The translations under genes were made by a program, and so were the position numbers. A stretch of DNA of 64,000 nt, taken from Agromyces sp. Soil535 (lineage in GTDB: Bacteria; Actinomycetota; Actinomycetes; Actinomycetales; Microbacteriaceae). Position 1 is the first letter of the stretch, and each line of letters opens with the position of its first letter. The notes beneath the pieces are model-generated. The model was given only the letters and a program-made list of their open reading frames with translations. It did no database searches and was not told where the DNA came from. The stretch is taken from positions 555 through 64,554 of the forward strand of contig NZ_LMRW01000012.1 of assembly GCF_001428255.1 (NCBI RefSeq), read 5' to 3'. This document shows, one piece after another, positions 49,392 to 58,542 of this stretch.

Positions 49392-50630
49392 ATGACCGAC
49401 CGAATCTCACGACGAACACTGCTGTCCTCCGCCGCCTTCATCGTCCCGACCTTCCTCGCCCCGAAGGTGCCGTCCGACCCGGCGTATCCCCGGTTCGGGG
49501 GGTCGGCCTCCACGACGGGCGCGGCCAGGGCCGTCGTCGCCACCGTGCGCTCGTACGGGCCGAACGGCACCCACTGGCCCGCCAACACTCCGCAGCTGGG
49601 CTCGACCTTCGGCCGTGTCATCGACGTGGCGTGCGATTGGACGTCCATCGGCAAGGCGATCGCCGCCGTCACGGACGCCGAGATCGAGAAGGGCGTGCAC
49701 GTCCGAATCGCACCCGGCACGCTGCCGGGGTACGGAGCGTCGTCGGGCTCGGCGGCCGCGCTCAAGGGCGTCGGTCGCGGCAGCGCCTCGAAGAACATCC
49801 TCGTGTCGCCGAAGCAGGGGTGGGGCTCCGTGACCGTCACGGAGTCGGCCCGGCTCATGGGGGTGAAAGGCGTGACCTTCGCTCGCATCAACGGCCGGTT
49901 CATCCTCCTCACCGACTGCTCCCGCACCTCGTGGGCGCACTCGAAGGTGTCGTACGGCTTCCGGATGACCGCGTCGAGCGGCGTCGTGAAGGAGTGCAAC
50001 GCGTACGAGGTCGTGATGGCCGACGCGAAGATCGACATCAACGACCCGTTCGGCTTCGCTGCGGGCAGGGACTCGATGATCACCAAGTCCGTGTGGGAGG
50101 GATGCTATTGCGCACCCGTGTTCCGTCCGTCCGGGGCATCCGATCACATCGACACGCTCCAGATGTACGGCAACGGCGCGTACCGGGGCCTCACCGTCCG
50201 GGACTCGACGTTCTTCGGCGCCCTCAACAGCGCGCTGCAGCTCGGCGGCCCGAAGTCGCAGGACCCCGACCTGGGTACGCCGTTCATGACGCTCGACCAT
50301 TCCATCCTCACCGCACAGGTCATCGCGATGCGCGTGCGGTACCCGGCTCCGCAGGGCGCGAACACGCCGACGATGGGCCAGGCCATCAACGGCAGTGGCG
50401 AGCCCGGGCAGCTGTTCGCCAAGGACTCCTACGTCTTCGGCTCGATGTACGACACCGAGTGGGGATCGGTGCAGAACAGCTTCACGTCGTACTACAAGGC
50501 GCCCGCCAACAACCCGGCGGCCTCGGGTGGCTGGCAGTACGACGCCTCGATGTCGTCGTGGGGGGCCGACCGGTTCGACCAGCTGACGCCGACTCCGACC
50601 GACGACTACCTCCGCCGCGTCTGGGCGTGA
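49392..50630 (+). CDS. Tat-exported protein with predicted right-handed beta-helix
   Basis: This 412-residue protein has a twin-arginine signal (RISRRTLLSSAAFIVP) and a mature chain made of short repeats rich in Gly, Ser, Asn and Val (VRIAPGTLPG, KNILVSPKQG, RLMGVKGVTF, YRGLTVRDSTF, SALQLGG). This pattern is that of a parallel beta-helix as in pectate lyase-like and polysaccharide-active proteins. No catalytic residues can be assigned. The opening of the mature domain (VIDVACDWTSIGKAIAAV) resembles the start of pectate-lyase-superfamily coils. Its place in the polysaccharide locus suggests that it binds or modifies the polymer outside the cell. Confidence 0.75.
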   Translation: MTDRISRRTLLSSAAFIVPTFLAPKVPSDPAYPRFGGSASTTGAARAVVATVRSYGPNGTHWPANTPQLGSTFGRVIDVACDWTSIGKAIAAVTDAEIEKGVHVRIAPGTLPGYGASSGSAAALKGVGRGSASKNILVSPKQGWGSVTVTESARLMGVKGVTFARINGRFILLTDCSRTSWAHSKVSYGFRMTASSGVVKECNAYEVVMADAKIDINDPFGFAAGRDSMITKSVWEGCYCAPVFRPSGASDHIDTLQMYGNGAYRGLTVRDSTFFGALNSALQLGGPKSQDPDLGTPFMTLDHSILTAQVIAMRVRYPAPQGANTPTMGQAINGSGEPGQLFAKDSYVFGSMYDTEWGSVQNSFTSYYKAPANNPAASGGWQYDASMSSWGADRFDQLTPTPTDDYLRRVWA

Positions 50631-50713
50631 CCGCCCAGGAGGACGAAGGCACGTCTGCGGTGCGTCCCGCCCGGAACGGCGATTCGGCGGACGGCATGGC
50701 GCGCTCCTCGCGA

Positions 50714-51823
50714 TCAGCGGCGTGCGGGCGTTCGGTCGATGCTGGCGGGCGCGGCGTGGGCCTCTGCACCGACCTCGCGGTAGAAGTCGACGGTGCGCCG
50801 TGCGATCCCGGCCCAGTCGAGGTGTTCGAGCTGGGCGCGGTCCGGCCGGTCGGCTCGCGCCCACTCGACGACCCGGTCGAGCTCGGCGGGGTCGAACGCC
50901 CCCGGGAAGCAGCGCACCCAGTCGGCGCCGACGAGGTCCTGCAGTTCCCGCATCGCGCCGAGCGCGGGCACGACGACGGGACGATCGGCCGAGAGCGCGA
51001 GGATCGCCGATCCCGAGTTCTGGATCGCCCGGTACGGGAGCACCGCCACGTCGGCGGCGCGAAGCCACCCCGTGATCTCGTGGTCGGACTGGAAGGCCAG
51101 GTCGAGCACGATGCGCGGATCGTCGCCCGCCGCCGCCCGGATCTCGGCCGCCAGGGCCTCGGTCGCCGGCTTCCCTGCGACGGCGAGCACCACGTCGGCC
51201 CGGTCGGATGCCACGACGGTACGCACCAGGCCGGGGATGTTCTTGTACTCCCGGATCATGCCGACCGACACGAGGAGCGTCACCGCCGGGTCGATGCCAC
51301 GGCTCAGGCGCGCGTCGGCACGCGTGGCGGAGAGGTCGTAGTCCGCGCGGTAGTGGCCATGGGGAGTGACCGTCGCGGGCACCCAGTTCAGTTCGGGGTA
51401 CGCGGCGCGCGCCGCCTCGAGGCCGCCCTCGCTGAGGGAGAGCAACCCGTCGACCTCGTCGACGAGGAGCTGCCGGTGCATCGCACGGAGCGCGGGCGTG
51501 GCGCGCCGCTCGTGCGAGACGACGTTGTGGACGGTCCAGACGAGCTTCGTGCCGCCGCGGAGTCGCGCGACGGCGAGGCCTGCGCGGAACAGGTGCATCC
51601 GGGCGAGCACCCGCCACGAGCGCCCGGTGAGGAACGTCAGCTCGGGCCAGTGCAGGTGCACGATGTCGATGCGCCGCGTGAAGAGGCGCACGTAGGACAG
51701 GTCGCGCACGCGGCATCCCTCGGCCGCGATCGTCGTGTACAGGCGTGCGTTGTAGGGGTTCGCGTGGGCGGTGCGGAACGCCGGCTCGGCCTCGACGACC
51801 AGGGGGCGCGACGCGGCGCTCAT
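50714..51823 (-). CDS. glycosyltransferase family 4 (GT-B)
   Basis: This 369-residue GT-B transferase has an N-terminal acceptor domain with IDIVHLHWPEL and LVWTVHNVVSHE. Its C-terminal nucleotide-sugar domain has LLVSVGMIREYKNIPGLV, the EX7E-like region ADVAVLPYRAIQNSGSAI and RPVVVPALGAMRE. The pattern IHLHWP...VWTVHN is typical of actinobacterial exopolysaccharide transferases. It overlaps the acetyltransferase gene by 4 nt and is the last gene of the five-gene minus operon. The sugar is unknown. Confidence 0.9.
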   Translation of the reverse strand: MSAASRPLVVEAEPAFRTAHANPYNARLYTTIAAEGCRVRDLSYVRLFTRRIDIVHLHWPELTFLTGRSWRVLARMHLFRAGLAVARLRGGTKLVWTVHNVVSHERRATPALRAMHRQLLVDEVDGLLSLSEGGLEAARAAYPELNWVPATVTPHGHYRADYDLSATRADARLSRGIDPAVTLLVSVGMIREYKNIPGLVRTVVASDRADVVLAVAGKPATEALAAEIRAAAGDDPRIVLDLAFQSDHEITGWLRAADVAVLPYRAIQNSGSAILALSADRPVVVPALGAMRELQDLVGADWVRCFPGAFDPAELDRVVEWARADRPDRAQLEHLDWAGIARRTVDFYREVGAEAHAAPASIDRTPARR

Positions 51824-52362
51824 GTCGACGCCTTCGGTCGCTCGCCGATGACCTTCGCCGGCACCCCGCCGACGATGGCGTGCTCGGGAACGTCCTTCGT
51901 CACGACGGCACCGGCCGCGACGACCGCACCCGCGCCGATCGTGACCCCGGCGAGGATGACGACGTTGGCACCGAGCCAGGCGCCGTGACCGATGACGATG
52001 TCACGTTCCTCCTTGGGCTGGTCCATGATCGCCACGTCGCCCTGCACGATGCCGTAGTTCGAGGCCGTGAGCGTGACGTTCGGCGCGAACAGGCACTTCT
52101 CGCCGATGTCGATGCGGCCCGTGCTGTTCCCCGCCCAGATCACCGAGTGCTCGCCGATATGCGATCCGGCGCCGATCCGGATGCGCTCCGCGTTGCGGAA
52201 CGAGACGTTCGGGGCCATCGACACGCCCTTCCCGAGGTCGAGCCGACGGACCTGGCGCACGTGCGAGTAACTCGAGAAGTGCGCGAGGCGGAACGCGTGC
52301 AGGTAGGTGCGCAGGTCGAGCACCGACCGCGCCGCACCGGACATGCGTGGCATCCCGCTCAC
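51820..52362 (-). CDS. hexapeptide-repeat acyltransferase
   Basis: This protein of 180 residues (from GTG 52362; ATG starts at 52353 or 52344 are possible) forms a left-handed beta-helix of hexapeptide repeats from about residue 50. The C-terminal part is typical of WcaF/maltose O-acetyltransferases: DIVIGHGAWLGANVVILAG, VTIGAGAVVAAGAVVTKDVP and GVPAKVIGERP. It probably O-acetylates a sugar of the repeat unit. The GTG overlaps the stop of the upstream gene (GTGA), and its own stop overlaps the GT4 start (ATGA). Confidence 0.87.
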   Translation of the reverse strand: MSGMPRMSGAARSVLDLRTYLHAFRLAHFSSYSHVRQVRRLDLGKGVSMAPNVSFRNAERIRIGAGSHIGEHSVIWAGNSTGRIDIGEKCLFAPNVTLTASNYGIVQGDVAIMDQPKEERDIVIGHGAWLGANVVILAGVTIGAGAVVAAGAVVTKDVPEHAIVGGVPAKVIGERPKAST

Positions 52363-53672
52363 ACCGCCGTCGCCGGCTCGGACACGGTGAAGGACTCCGC
52401 GATCGACGCCATGATCGCATCGATGTCCGTCGAGGCCCGTGTGGTCACGGAGATCGTCAGTCTCGTCTGGTACGAACATGCAAGGCAGGCGATGTCGTCG
52501 AGGGGATCCCCGGCGGGCCACCCGGTCACCGTCTCGATGGGAGCGCCGCCGAAGTAGCGGCGTTGCCGGCCCCACGTCATGAACGTCGCGTAGCCGCTCC
52601 AGTCGCGGCTGCCGATGTCGCGGCGCGAGGTGTCGTCCACGGCGGCCTGCACCTGCGCCCGGACTGCAGGCACGAGTTCCTCGAGCGCCGCGGCGACCGG
52701 AACGCTCACCTTCACGACACTGATGTGGTTGCGCACATGCGCGTCGCCCCGCGTGCGCCGTGAGATCGGCACGAGCAGGGAGACGGTCTCGCGACTCCGA
52801 TCGAGCTGCGCAGCGGCGTGCAGCGTCGCGGCGACCGTGAGGTCGTGGATGGTGCCGCCGAGACGGTACGCGAGCTTCATCGCGGGGGCGAGCTCCACCT
52901 CGAGGTACCGCGAATGACGGGGCACGAGGATGCGGTCTGCCTCGCCCGAGCGCTCGATGAGCGCATTCCTGGCCGGCCGGATGAGGCGACCGCCCCAGCG
53001 GCGCAGGCGGCGCACGAACGGCTTGCGCCGGTACTCGTGCCATGCACCCACGAGTCCGCCCTGCTGGCGCCACCAGGCGCGGCCGGCGATCGCGAGGATG
53101 CCGAACCCGGTGCGCGGGGGCTCGCCGACCGCCGCTCGGTGGTCGGCCGTCACCTCGGGAACGAGCGGCGAGGGATCGGTGCCAGCGACGACGTCGCCGA
53201 TCCTCAGGCCGAAGAGCGCGTCGCCGATCACGTGGTGATAGCGCGCGACGACGGCGACCCGTCCTGAGTCGAGCTCGACCACGCGGAAGTCCCAGAGCGG
53301 CCGGGAGGGGTCCATCGGCCCGTTGAGGCGCCCGGTGAGGATCTCGACGCGCGCCGGGTCGTCCGCCTCGACGGCGGGGTGCAACGTGACGTGCCGGGCG
53401 ATGTCCAGATCGGCCACCGGCACCCACGCGGGCGTCGTGACCCGCAGCGGCGTGGGAACGAGCCGCTGGCGCATGGCGGGCACGTGCCACGTGAGTGCCT
53501 CGAGTCGGGTCCTGATCCTGTCGAGGTCGACCGCGCCGTCGGATCCGCGCAACGGGCCGCCGTCGAGGATGAGCGCTGCCGCGCCGACCATCGCCTCGAA
53601 CGCGATGGCGTTCGCCACGTACTTCTCGTCGAGCGTGCGGATGAGTTCGGCCTTGGCCTCGGGTCGGTTCAT
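52359..53672 (-). CDS. WS/DGAT-like acyltransferase
   Basis: This 437-residue protein resembles wax ester synthase/diacylglycerol acyltransferases. The condensation-domain motif is VARYHHVIGDALFG (HHxxxDA, where the family has HHxxxDG). Other family segments are FRVVELDSGRVAV, RPLWD before the HH motif, and NHISVVKVSVPV in the second half. The family makes wax esters and triacylglycerols; in this locus a role in acylating the polysaccharide or a lipid carrier seems possible. It overlaps both neighbours by 4 nt, so it is a true member of the operon. Confidence 0.82.
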   Translation of the reverse strand: MNRPEAKAELIRTLDEKYVANAIAFEAMVGAAALILDGGPLRGSDGAVDLDRIRTRLEALTWHVPAMRQRLVPTPLRVTTPAWVPVADLDIARHVTLHPAVEADDPARVEILTGRLNGPMDPSRPLWDFRVVELDSGRVAVVARYHHVIGDALFGLRIGDVVAGTDPSPLVPEVTADHRAAVGEPPRTGFGILAIAGRAWWRQQGGLVGAWHEYRRKPFVRRLRRWGGRLIRPARNALIERSGEADRILVPRHSRYLEVELAPAMKLAYRLGGTIHDLTVAATLHAAAQLDRSRETVSLLVPISRRTRGDAHVRNHISVVKVSVPVAAALEELVPAVRAQVQAAVDDTSRRDIGSRDWSGYATFMTWGRQRRYFGGAPIETVTGWPAGDPLDDIACLACSYQTRLTISVTTRASTDIDAIMASIAESFTVSEPATAV

Positions 53673-54607
53673 CGCTTGCTCCCGGTGTCTCGATCGACCT
53701 GGGCGTCGACCGTGGTCGGCGCGGGCGGATGCTCGTCGATGAACGTCGTTCCCCGCAGTCGCATGCGCGCGCCGGCGAGGAACCCGCGACGGATGCCGCG
53801 GAGCATCGCCCGGTCGGCGCCGCCCTTGCGGGCATCCCGCGCGTGGCGGATGGCGCGGCCCGAGCTGCGCTTCAGGAGCACCGCGAGCATCGCGAGCCCC
53901 ACGCCCGGCCGAAGCCGCACGAGCTTGTTCGCGAGGGCGCCGAGCCCGAGCCCGTAGCCCGCGTGGAGCTCGATGTACGAGTCGCCCTCGCGGGTGTTCA
54001 TGTGGTGGATGACGCATGCGGGGTCGTGCACGATCGCGTGGCCCGCATCGAGGATGCGGCAGAACATGTCGAGGTCCTCGGCGCCGGCGAGCTCGCGGCC
54101 GGCGCCGAGCACGGGATCGAACCCGCCGAGCTCGAGCACGAGCGAGCGGCGGAACGCCATCACCGCGCCGTGTCCCGCATCGAGGCCGTCGAGCGTGCGC
54201 GTGTAGCGTCGTGTCGGCGCCGGGGCGGCGTCGTGGTCGACGAGGGTATGGTCGAGCATGCGGCCGGTGACGGCGCCCACCGTCGGATCGGCGAACCGCT
54301 CCAGCACCGGGTCGATCCAGCCTTCGACGGCCACGCAGTCGTCGTCCGTGAACAGCACGAGCGGGCGGTCGCTCGTGCGAAGTCCGAGGTCGCGTGCGAT
54401 GGACAGTCCGCGGATGTCACTGCGAACGTATGCGGCGCCCGCCTCGCTCGCCACGTCGCGCGTCGCCCATGAGTCCGACGCCGAGTCGACGACGAGCACC
54501 TCGACGTCGTCGGGCACCGCCCGGGAGATCGAGTCCAGGGCGGAGGCCAGCATCGTCGCCCGGTTGCGGGTGCACACGATGACCGCGAGTTCACGAGACG
54601 CCGGCAC
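53669..54607 (-). CDS. glycosyltransferase family 2
   Basis: This 312-residue GT-A transferase has LAVIVCTRNRATMLASAL at the N-terminus, the nucleotide site VLVVDSASD, the DxD motif in LFTDDDCVAVEG, and FRRSLVLELGGFDPVLG with AGAEDLDMFCRILD for the acceptor site. The C-terminal part has one amphipathic region and no membrane helix. The GTG at 54607 is chosen for its GGGAGGGG ribosome site; an ATG at 54628 would overlap the upstream gene more. It is the second gene of the minus operon. Confidence 0.9.
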   Translation of the reverse strand: MPASRELAVIVCTRNRATMLASALDSISRAVPDDVEVLVVDSASDSWATRDVASEAGAAYVRSDIRGLSIARDLGLRTSDRPLVLFTDDDCVAVEGWIDPVLERFADPTVGAVTGRMLDHTLVDHDAAPAPTRRYTRTLDGLDAGHGAVMAFRRSLVLELGGFDPVLGAGRELAGAEDLDMFCRILDAGHAIVHDPACVIHHMNTREGDSYIELHAGYGLGLGALANKLVRLRPGVGLAMLAVLLKRSSGRAIRHARDARKGGADRAMLRGIRRGFLAGARMRLRGTTFIDEHPPAPTTVDAQVDRDTGSKR

Positions 54608-55805
54608 GCACCCCTCCCTTCGGTGCAACAGCCGGCACGCCGCCGTAGGCCGCGATGAGGCTCCGTGCTGCGGAGGCCCAGCTGAGTTCGGGAGCGTGGT
54701 CCATCGCCGCGGTGCGGAGGCGTGCGAGGGTCTCGGGCTCGCGGACGAGCCGGTCGAGCTGCGCCGTCAGCGTCGCGACATCGCCGGGTTCGTGGAGCAG
54801 TCCGTGCACGTCGTGCTCGAGCAGCGCGCCGGCCGCGGTCGACACGAGCGGGACGCACCCGGACACCTGGGCCTCGTAGGTCACGAGCGCGCTGCCCTCC
54901 TCGATGCTCGGCAGGAGCAGCACGTCCGCGCGCCCGAGTTCGTCGATCGGGGAGCCCGTGACGCCGCGCAGCTCCACGCTCGGGTGAGCCAGCCGATCGG
55001 CGAGCACCGCGCGGTAGTCGTCGTCGACGGCTCCGAAGACGAGCAGGCGCCCGTCACGGCTCGCGGCGGATGCGAGCCATGCGTCGAGCGCGAAGTGGAG
55101 TCCCTTCCTGGGCTCCACCCGGCCGAGGAAGACCGCGGTGACCCCCGCACTGGTGGAGCCGGAGCGGATGACGGACGCGTCGGGCGTGCACCCGTACCGG
55201 TGACGGCGAAGGCGCGCCTGGTCGAACCCGCGCTCGAGGAACGTGAGCGCCACCGCATCCGAGGGGACGAGCAGGGCAGTGGCGCCGGCCCACTCCCGCT
55301 CCTCAGTGGCGAGGCGCCGCTGATCGACGGTGTGCGAGGCACCCGCGCGCGGCGTCAGGCCGAGGCGGGCGGACTCGCGGGCCACCACGTCGTAGGCGTT
55401 CGCCGTGTGCGTGTTCGGCACCTCGCGGAACGACGGGATGCCCTGCTCGGCCGCGGCGGCGATGGTGCGCATCGCGGCGAGCGGCCACACATGCGCGACG
55501 TCCGGGCGGCGGCGCCCGACCGCCCGGGCGGCAACCCGGTCATGCCATCGCAGCGCCCGGTCCCGCCCGAGCGCACGGTGGGGGAGGCGGCGTCCCGCGA
55601 GGGTCATCGACGTGGCGACCGACGCGAGGCCCGGCACGGGCCGTGCGATGCTCGCGGCCACGAGGTGCACGTCGTGGCCGGCGCGGACCAGTTCGTTGAC
55701 GTGATTCCATGCGGTCCAGCCGATCCCGGGCGCGCCGATCGCGTGGGGGAAGCTGTACAGGATCGAGATCTGCTCGCCGCCCCTCGCCGATGCCGTCGAA
55801 GACAT
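54591..55805 (-). CDS. glycosyltransferase family 4
   Basis: This 404-residue GT-B transferase has an N-terminal domain with PGIGWTAWNHVNELVRAGHDVHL and VAHVWPLAAMR. The C-terminal domain has TAVFLGRVEPRKGLHFALDAW, the ADVLLLPSIEEGSALVTYEA catalytic EX7E region and LHEPGDVATL. It is the first gene of the minus operon and overlaps the GT2 gene by 17 nt. The start has a GGGGGG ribosome site. It is controlled from the divergent promoter region around 55929-55954. Confidence 0.91.
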   Translation of the reverse strand: MSSTASARGGEQISILYSFPHAIGAPGIGWTAWNHVNELVRAGHDVHLVAASIARPVPGLASVATSMTLAGRRLPHRALGRDRALRWHDRVAARAVGRRRPDVAHVWPLAAMRTIAAAAEQGIPSFREVPNTHTANAYDVVARESARLGLTPRAGASHTVDQRRLATEEREWAGATALLVPSDAVALTFLERGFDQARLRRHRYGCTPDASVIRSGSTSAGVTAVFLGRVEPRKGLHFALDAWLASAASRDGRLLVFGAVDDDYRAVLADRLAHPSVELRGVTGSPIDELGRADVLLLPSIEEGSALVTYEAQVSGCVPLVSTAAGALLEHDVHGLLHEPGDVATLTAQLDRLVREPETLARLRTAAMDHAPELSWASAARSLIAAYGGVPAVAPKGGVRAGVS

Positions 55806-55928
55806 GAGGCCCCCCGTGACCCAGGAAGTGTGTCCCTCCCACCTTCGACGGGGAGGTCCCGGCGCACAACGCGATGCGGTCCTTCGACTCGCAGAGTTAA
55901 CAGGCCCGCAACAGAATCCGTGTGCGGA

Positions 55929-55954
55929 GTTCATACGTCGACACCACTATGAAC
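55929..55954. promoter_or_regulatory. divergent promoter dyad GTTCATA-N12-TATGAAC
   Basis: A perfect 7-bp inverted repeat provides a TATGAA -10 box on each strand (55948-55953 on plus, 55935-55930 on minus). The two polysaccharide operons would thus start face to face. The remaining 55806-56077 gap is leader sequence with no other gene. Confidence 0.55.
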
Positions 55955-56077
55955 GTGACGGAGTGTTCCTCCTTCTCGCGATGGCGATGGCGCACCGGGA
56001 CCGAGCGATCGGACGGGAGCGCTCGCCATGCGTCCGGCCCGGGGAGGTCGGCGGAACCGGAAGCAGGGGGACACGCC

Positions 56078-56941
56078 ATGGAGACTCCGAAGTACCTCCA
56101 GACATTGTGGAGCTACAAGTGGTTGCTGGCCTTCGGCGTCGTCGTGGCGGCGATCGCGGCGTTCTTCGCCGGATTCACCGTCACGAACGGGCAGGTCGAG
56201 TCGCGGGCGGTGAAGTCGTATACGGCCGGCACGACGGTGCTGGTCACGAGCCCGAGCGACACGCTCTACCAGGCGCAGATCCCCGGCCGGCCGATCGAGG
56301 AGGGCGTGACCCCGGCCGAGCCGCTCGACCTGTCGGCCTCGGCCCAGATCTACGCGTACATCGTGTCGGGTGCTCGGATCCGGGACCACGTGGAGTCGGA
56401 GGTGGGCCAGCTCGACGAGGACACCGAGACGATCACCGCGATCCGGCGCACCACGCAGCCGGCCGGCGATGAGCGATTCCCCGGGTCGCTGAAGCTCCCC
56501 GTGCTCGAGGTCGTCGGCACGGCGTCGACCGAGGACCGTGCGGAGGAGATCTCCGCCGCGGCCACGACCGCGTTCCTCGGCTACGTCGAAGCCGAGCAGA
56601 CCGAGCAGCAGATCCCGGCCGAGAACCGGGTGCAGCTCGAGGTGCTCACCGAGGGCAAGGCCGTCGAGGGTGAGACGAGCAACCCGGCGATCCCCATCGT
56701 GATCACGTTCTTCGCGGTGTTCCTCGCGTTCGTGGCGCTCGCGTTCGTGCTCGCGGCGTTCCGGTCGAGGCGCGCCGGCAAGCCGGGTGCGCAACGCGGG
56801 GCGCGCGGTGCGGCCGCGAGGTCGGATGCCGGGCCCGCCGATGCGGCCGCCTCAGGGGCCGTGGCCGCCGACGCGGCATCCGACGCCGGCGGGCAGCCAG
56901 ACGAGCACGTGCTCGTCGGCGCCGGCACCCGGACGGACTGA
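56078..56941 (+). CDS. Wzz-like chain-length/capsule-export membrane protein
   Basis: This 287-residue protein has one membrane helix near each end (about residues 18-38 and 203-225). The periplasmic-side domain between them starts TNGQVESRAVKSYTAGTTVLV and contains a helical EDRAEEISAAATTAFLGYVEAEQ. This is the layout of polysaccharide co-polymerases (Wzz/CapA/YveK type). There is no fused tyrosine kinase and no separate one in view. The C-terminal tail is cytoplasmic, Ala-rich and low in complexity. It heads the plus operon. Confidence 0.85.
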   Translation: METPKYLQTLWSYKWLLAFGVVVAAIAAFFAGFTVTNGQVESRAVKSYTAGTTVLVTSPSDTLYQAQIPGRPIEEGVTPAEPLDLSASAQIYAYIVSGARIRDHVESEVGQLDEDTETITAIRRTTQPAGDERFPGSLKLPVLEVVGTASTEDRAEEISAAATTAFLGYVEAEQTEQQIPAENRVQLEVLTEGKAVEGETSNPAIPIVITFFAVFLAFVALAFVLAAFRSRRAGKPGAQRGARGAAARSDAGPADAAASGAVAADAASDAGGQPDEHVLVGAGTRTD

Positions 56942-56949
56942 GCGGCGTC

Positions 56950-58542
56950 ATGACCGCCACCGACGCGGCGGGCGACGTCCGGACAACGCCCGTCTCGGCG
57001 GACTCGGACGCGCCCCGCCCACCCGCGTCGCAGCGACGGCGGGTGATCGTTGCGAGCGCCGTGCTCGCCGCGGTCTCACTCGCGGCCGTGGTGCTCCTGC
57101 CGCCGCTCGCCGCCTCCGGCGCCATGCTCCTGCTCGCGCTCCTCGTGATCCTGCGGCGTTTCGTCTTCACGTGGACCGCGATGATCATCGGACTCGCCGC
57201 CGTCATCATGTTCGTGCCGGCGCGCCGGTACGCCATCCCCATCCCACTCCCGTTCCAGCTGGAGCCGTATCGCCTGGTGCTCGCGATCGTGATCGTGGCG
57301 CTGGTCGTCGCGCTGATCCTGAAGCCCGACGTGCGCTGGCGCCCCGTGGCCTTCGGATGGCCCATCGGCATCCTCCTCGTCACCGTGCTCGTGTCGTTCG
57401 TGGTGAACGGCATGGAGCTCGCGAACAGGGGGCTCACCGGCACCGCGCTCGGCGGCATCGCGCAGCTGCTGCTCATGCTGTCGGTGTTCTTCTGCTTCCG
57501 GCAGCTCATGCGCGGCGAACGCGACGTGATGCTCCTCCTCACGTTCATCACGTGGGCGGGCGTCGTCGTCTCGTTCTTCGCCGTGATCGAGCGCCTGTCA
57601 CGCGTGAACGTGTTCCTGATGCTCGGCGACGTGCTGCCGCTCACGTTGCTGCGCGAGGGCGGCGACGTCAGCCGCGCGGGCGTCGCGCGCGCATTCGGCT
57701 CGGCGCAGCATCCGATCGCCCTCGCCGTCGCGCTCTGCCTGCTGATCCCGCTCGCGATCCACCTCGCCAGGTACGCGACGTGGCCGTCGAACCCGATCAA
57801 CCGCAGGCTGGTCTACGCCGGCGCGACGGTCATGCTCTTCGGTGGCGTGCTGTCCGCGATCTCGCGCACGGCCGTGGTGGTGCTCGGGGTGATGTTCCTC
57901 GTCACCCTGATCTTCCACCCGAGGGTGGCCGGCGTGCTGTTCGCGTTGGCGTTCCCCGTGGTGCTGTTGGCTGCGGTCGTGCTGCCGAACGTCTTCGAGT
58001 CCATGGTGCTCTCCTTCCTCGATATCGACTCCCTCGTCGCGTCGCAGTACACCTCAGCGGGCATGGGCGGAGCCGGACGACTCGCCGACCTCGAACCGGC
58101 GTTCCGCGAGGTCGCCCAGCAGCCGTTCTTCGGGAGCGGCTTCGGCAGCCGCATCGTGATCGGCGACGAGGCGAATGCGTTCATCCTCGACAACCAGTTC
58201 CTCGGCACCCTCCTCGAGACCGGCGCGCTCGGCGTGCTCGGCCTCGCGGTGTTCCTGCTCGTTCCGCCGATCATGCTGCTCAGGTTCGCGTTCGCGCAGG
58301 CGGCCGAACGCCGGCACGCGGCGCTCGCGCTCACGCTCGCCGTGGCGATCTCGGGCTACATCGCAGCGATCTTCTTCTACGACGCGTTCGGGTTCTTCCA
58401 GACGTTCTTCATCCTCTGCATGATGCTCGCGGCGGGCGCGTGGCTGATCACCGAGGCGCCGAGGCGACCGGCGGCGCCCGCGGCATCCGTCACCCCGGCC
58501 GCGCGGGCGGCACCCGAGTCCCCAGCGGAGGTGGCTTCGTGA
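56950..58542 (+). CDS. O-antigen polymerase/ligase family protein (Wzy-like)
   Basis: This 530-residue protein has about eleven to twelve membrane helices and one long external loop in the C-terminal third (about residues 355-430). The loop contains the Wzy_C-type features SQYTSAGMGGAGRLADLEPAF, QQPFFGSGFGS and LDNQFLGTLLETG. It should polymerise lipid-linked repeat units outside the membrane. It starts 8 nt after the Wzz-like gene and overlaps the next gene by 4 nt (GTGA). The Ala/Pro-rich cytoplasmic tail is unremarkable. Confidence 0.88.
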   Translation: MTATDAAGDVRTTPVSADSDAPRPPASQRRRVIVASAVLAAVSLAAVVLLPPLAASGAMLLLALLVILRRFVFTWTAMIIGLAAVIMFVPARRYAIPIPLPFQLEPYRLVLAIVIVALVVALILKPDVRWRPVAFGWPIGILLVTVLVSFVVNGMELANRGLTGTALGGIAQLLLMLSVFFCFRQLMRGERDVMLLLTFITWAGVVVSFFAVIERLSRVNVFLMLGDVLPLTLLREGGDVSRAGVARAFGSAQHPIALAVALCLLIPLAIHLARYATWPSNPINRRLVYAGATVMLFGGVLSAISRTAVVVLGVMFLVTLIFHPRVAGVLFALAFPVVLLAAVVLPNVFESMVLSFLDIDSLVASQYTSAGMGGAGRLADLEPAFREVAQQPFFGSGFGSRIVIGDEANAFILDNQFLGTLLETGALGVLGLAVFLLVPPIMLLRFAFAQAAERRHAALALTLAVAISGYIAAIFFYDAFGFFQTFFILCMMLAAGAWLITEAPRRPAAPAASVTPAARAAPESPAEVAS

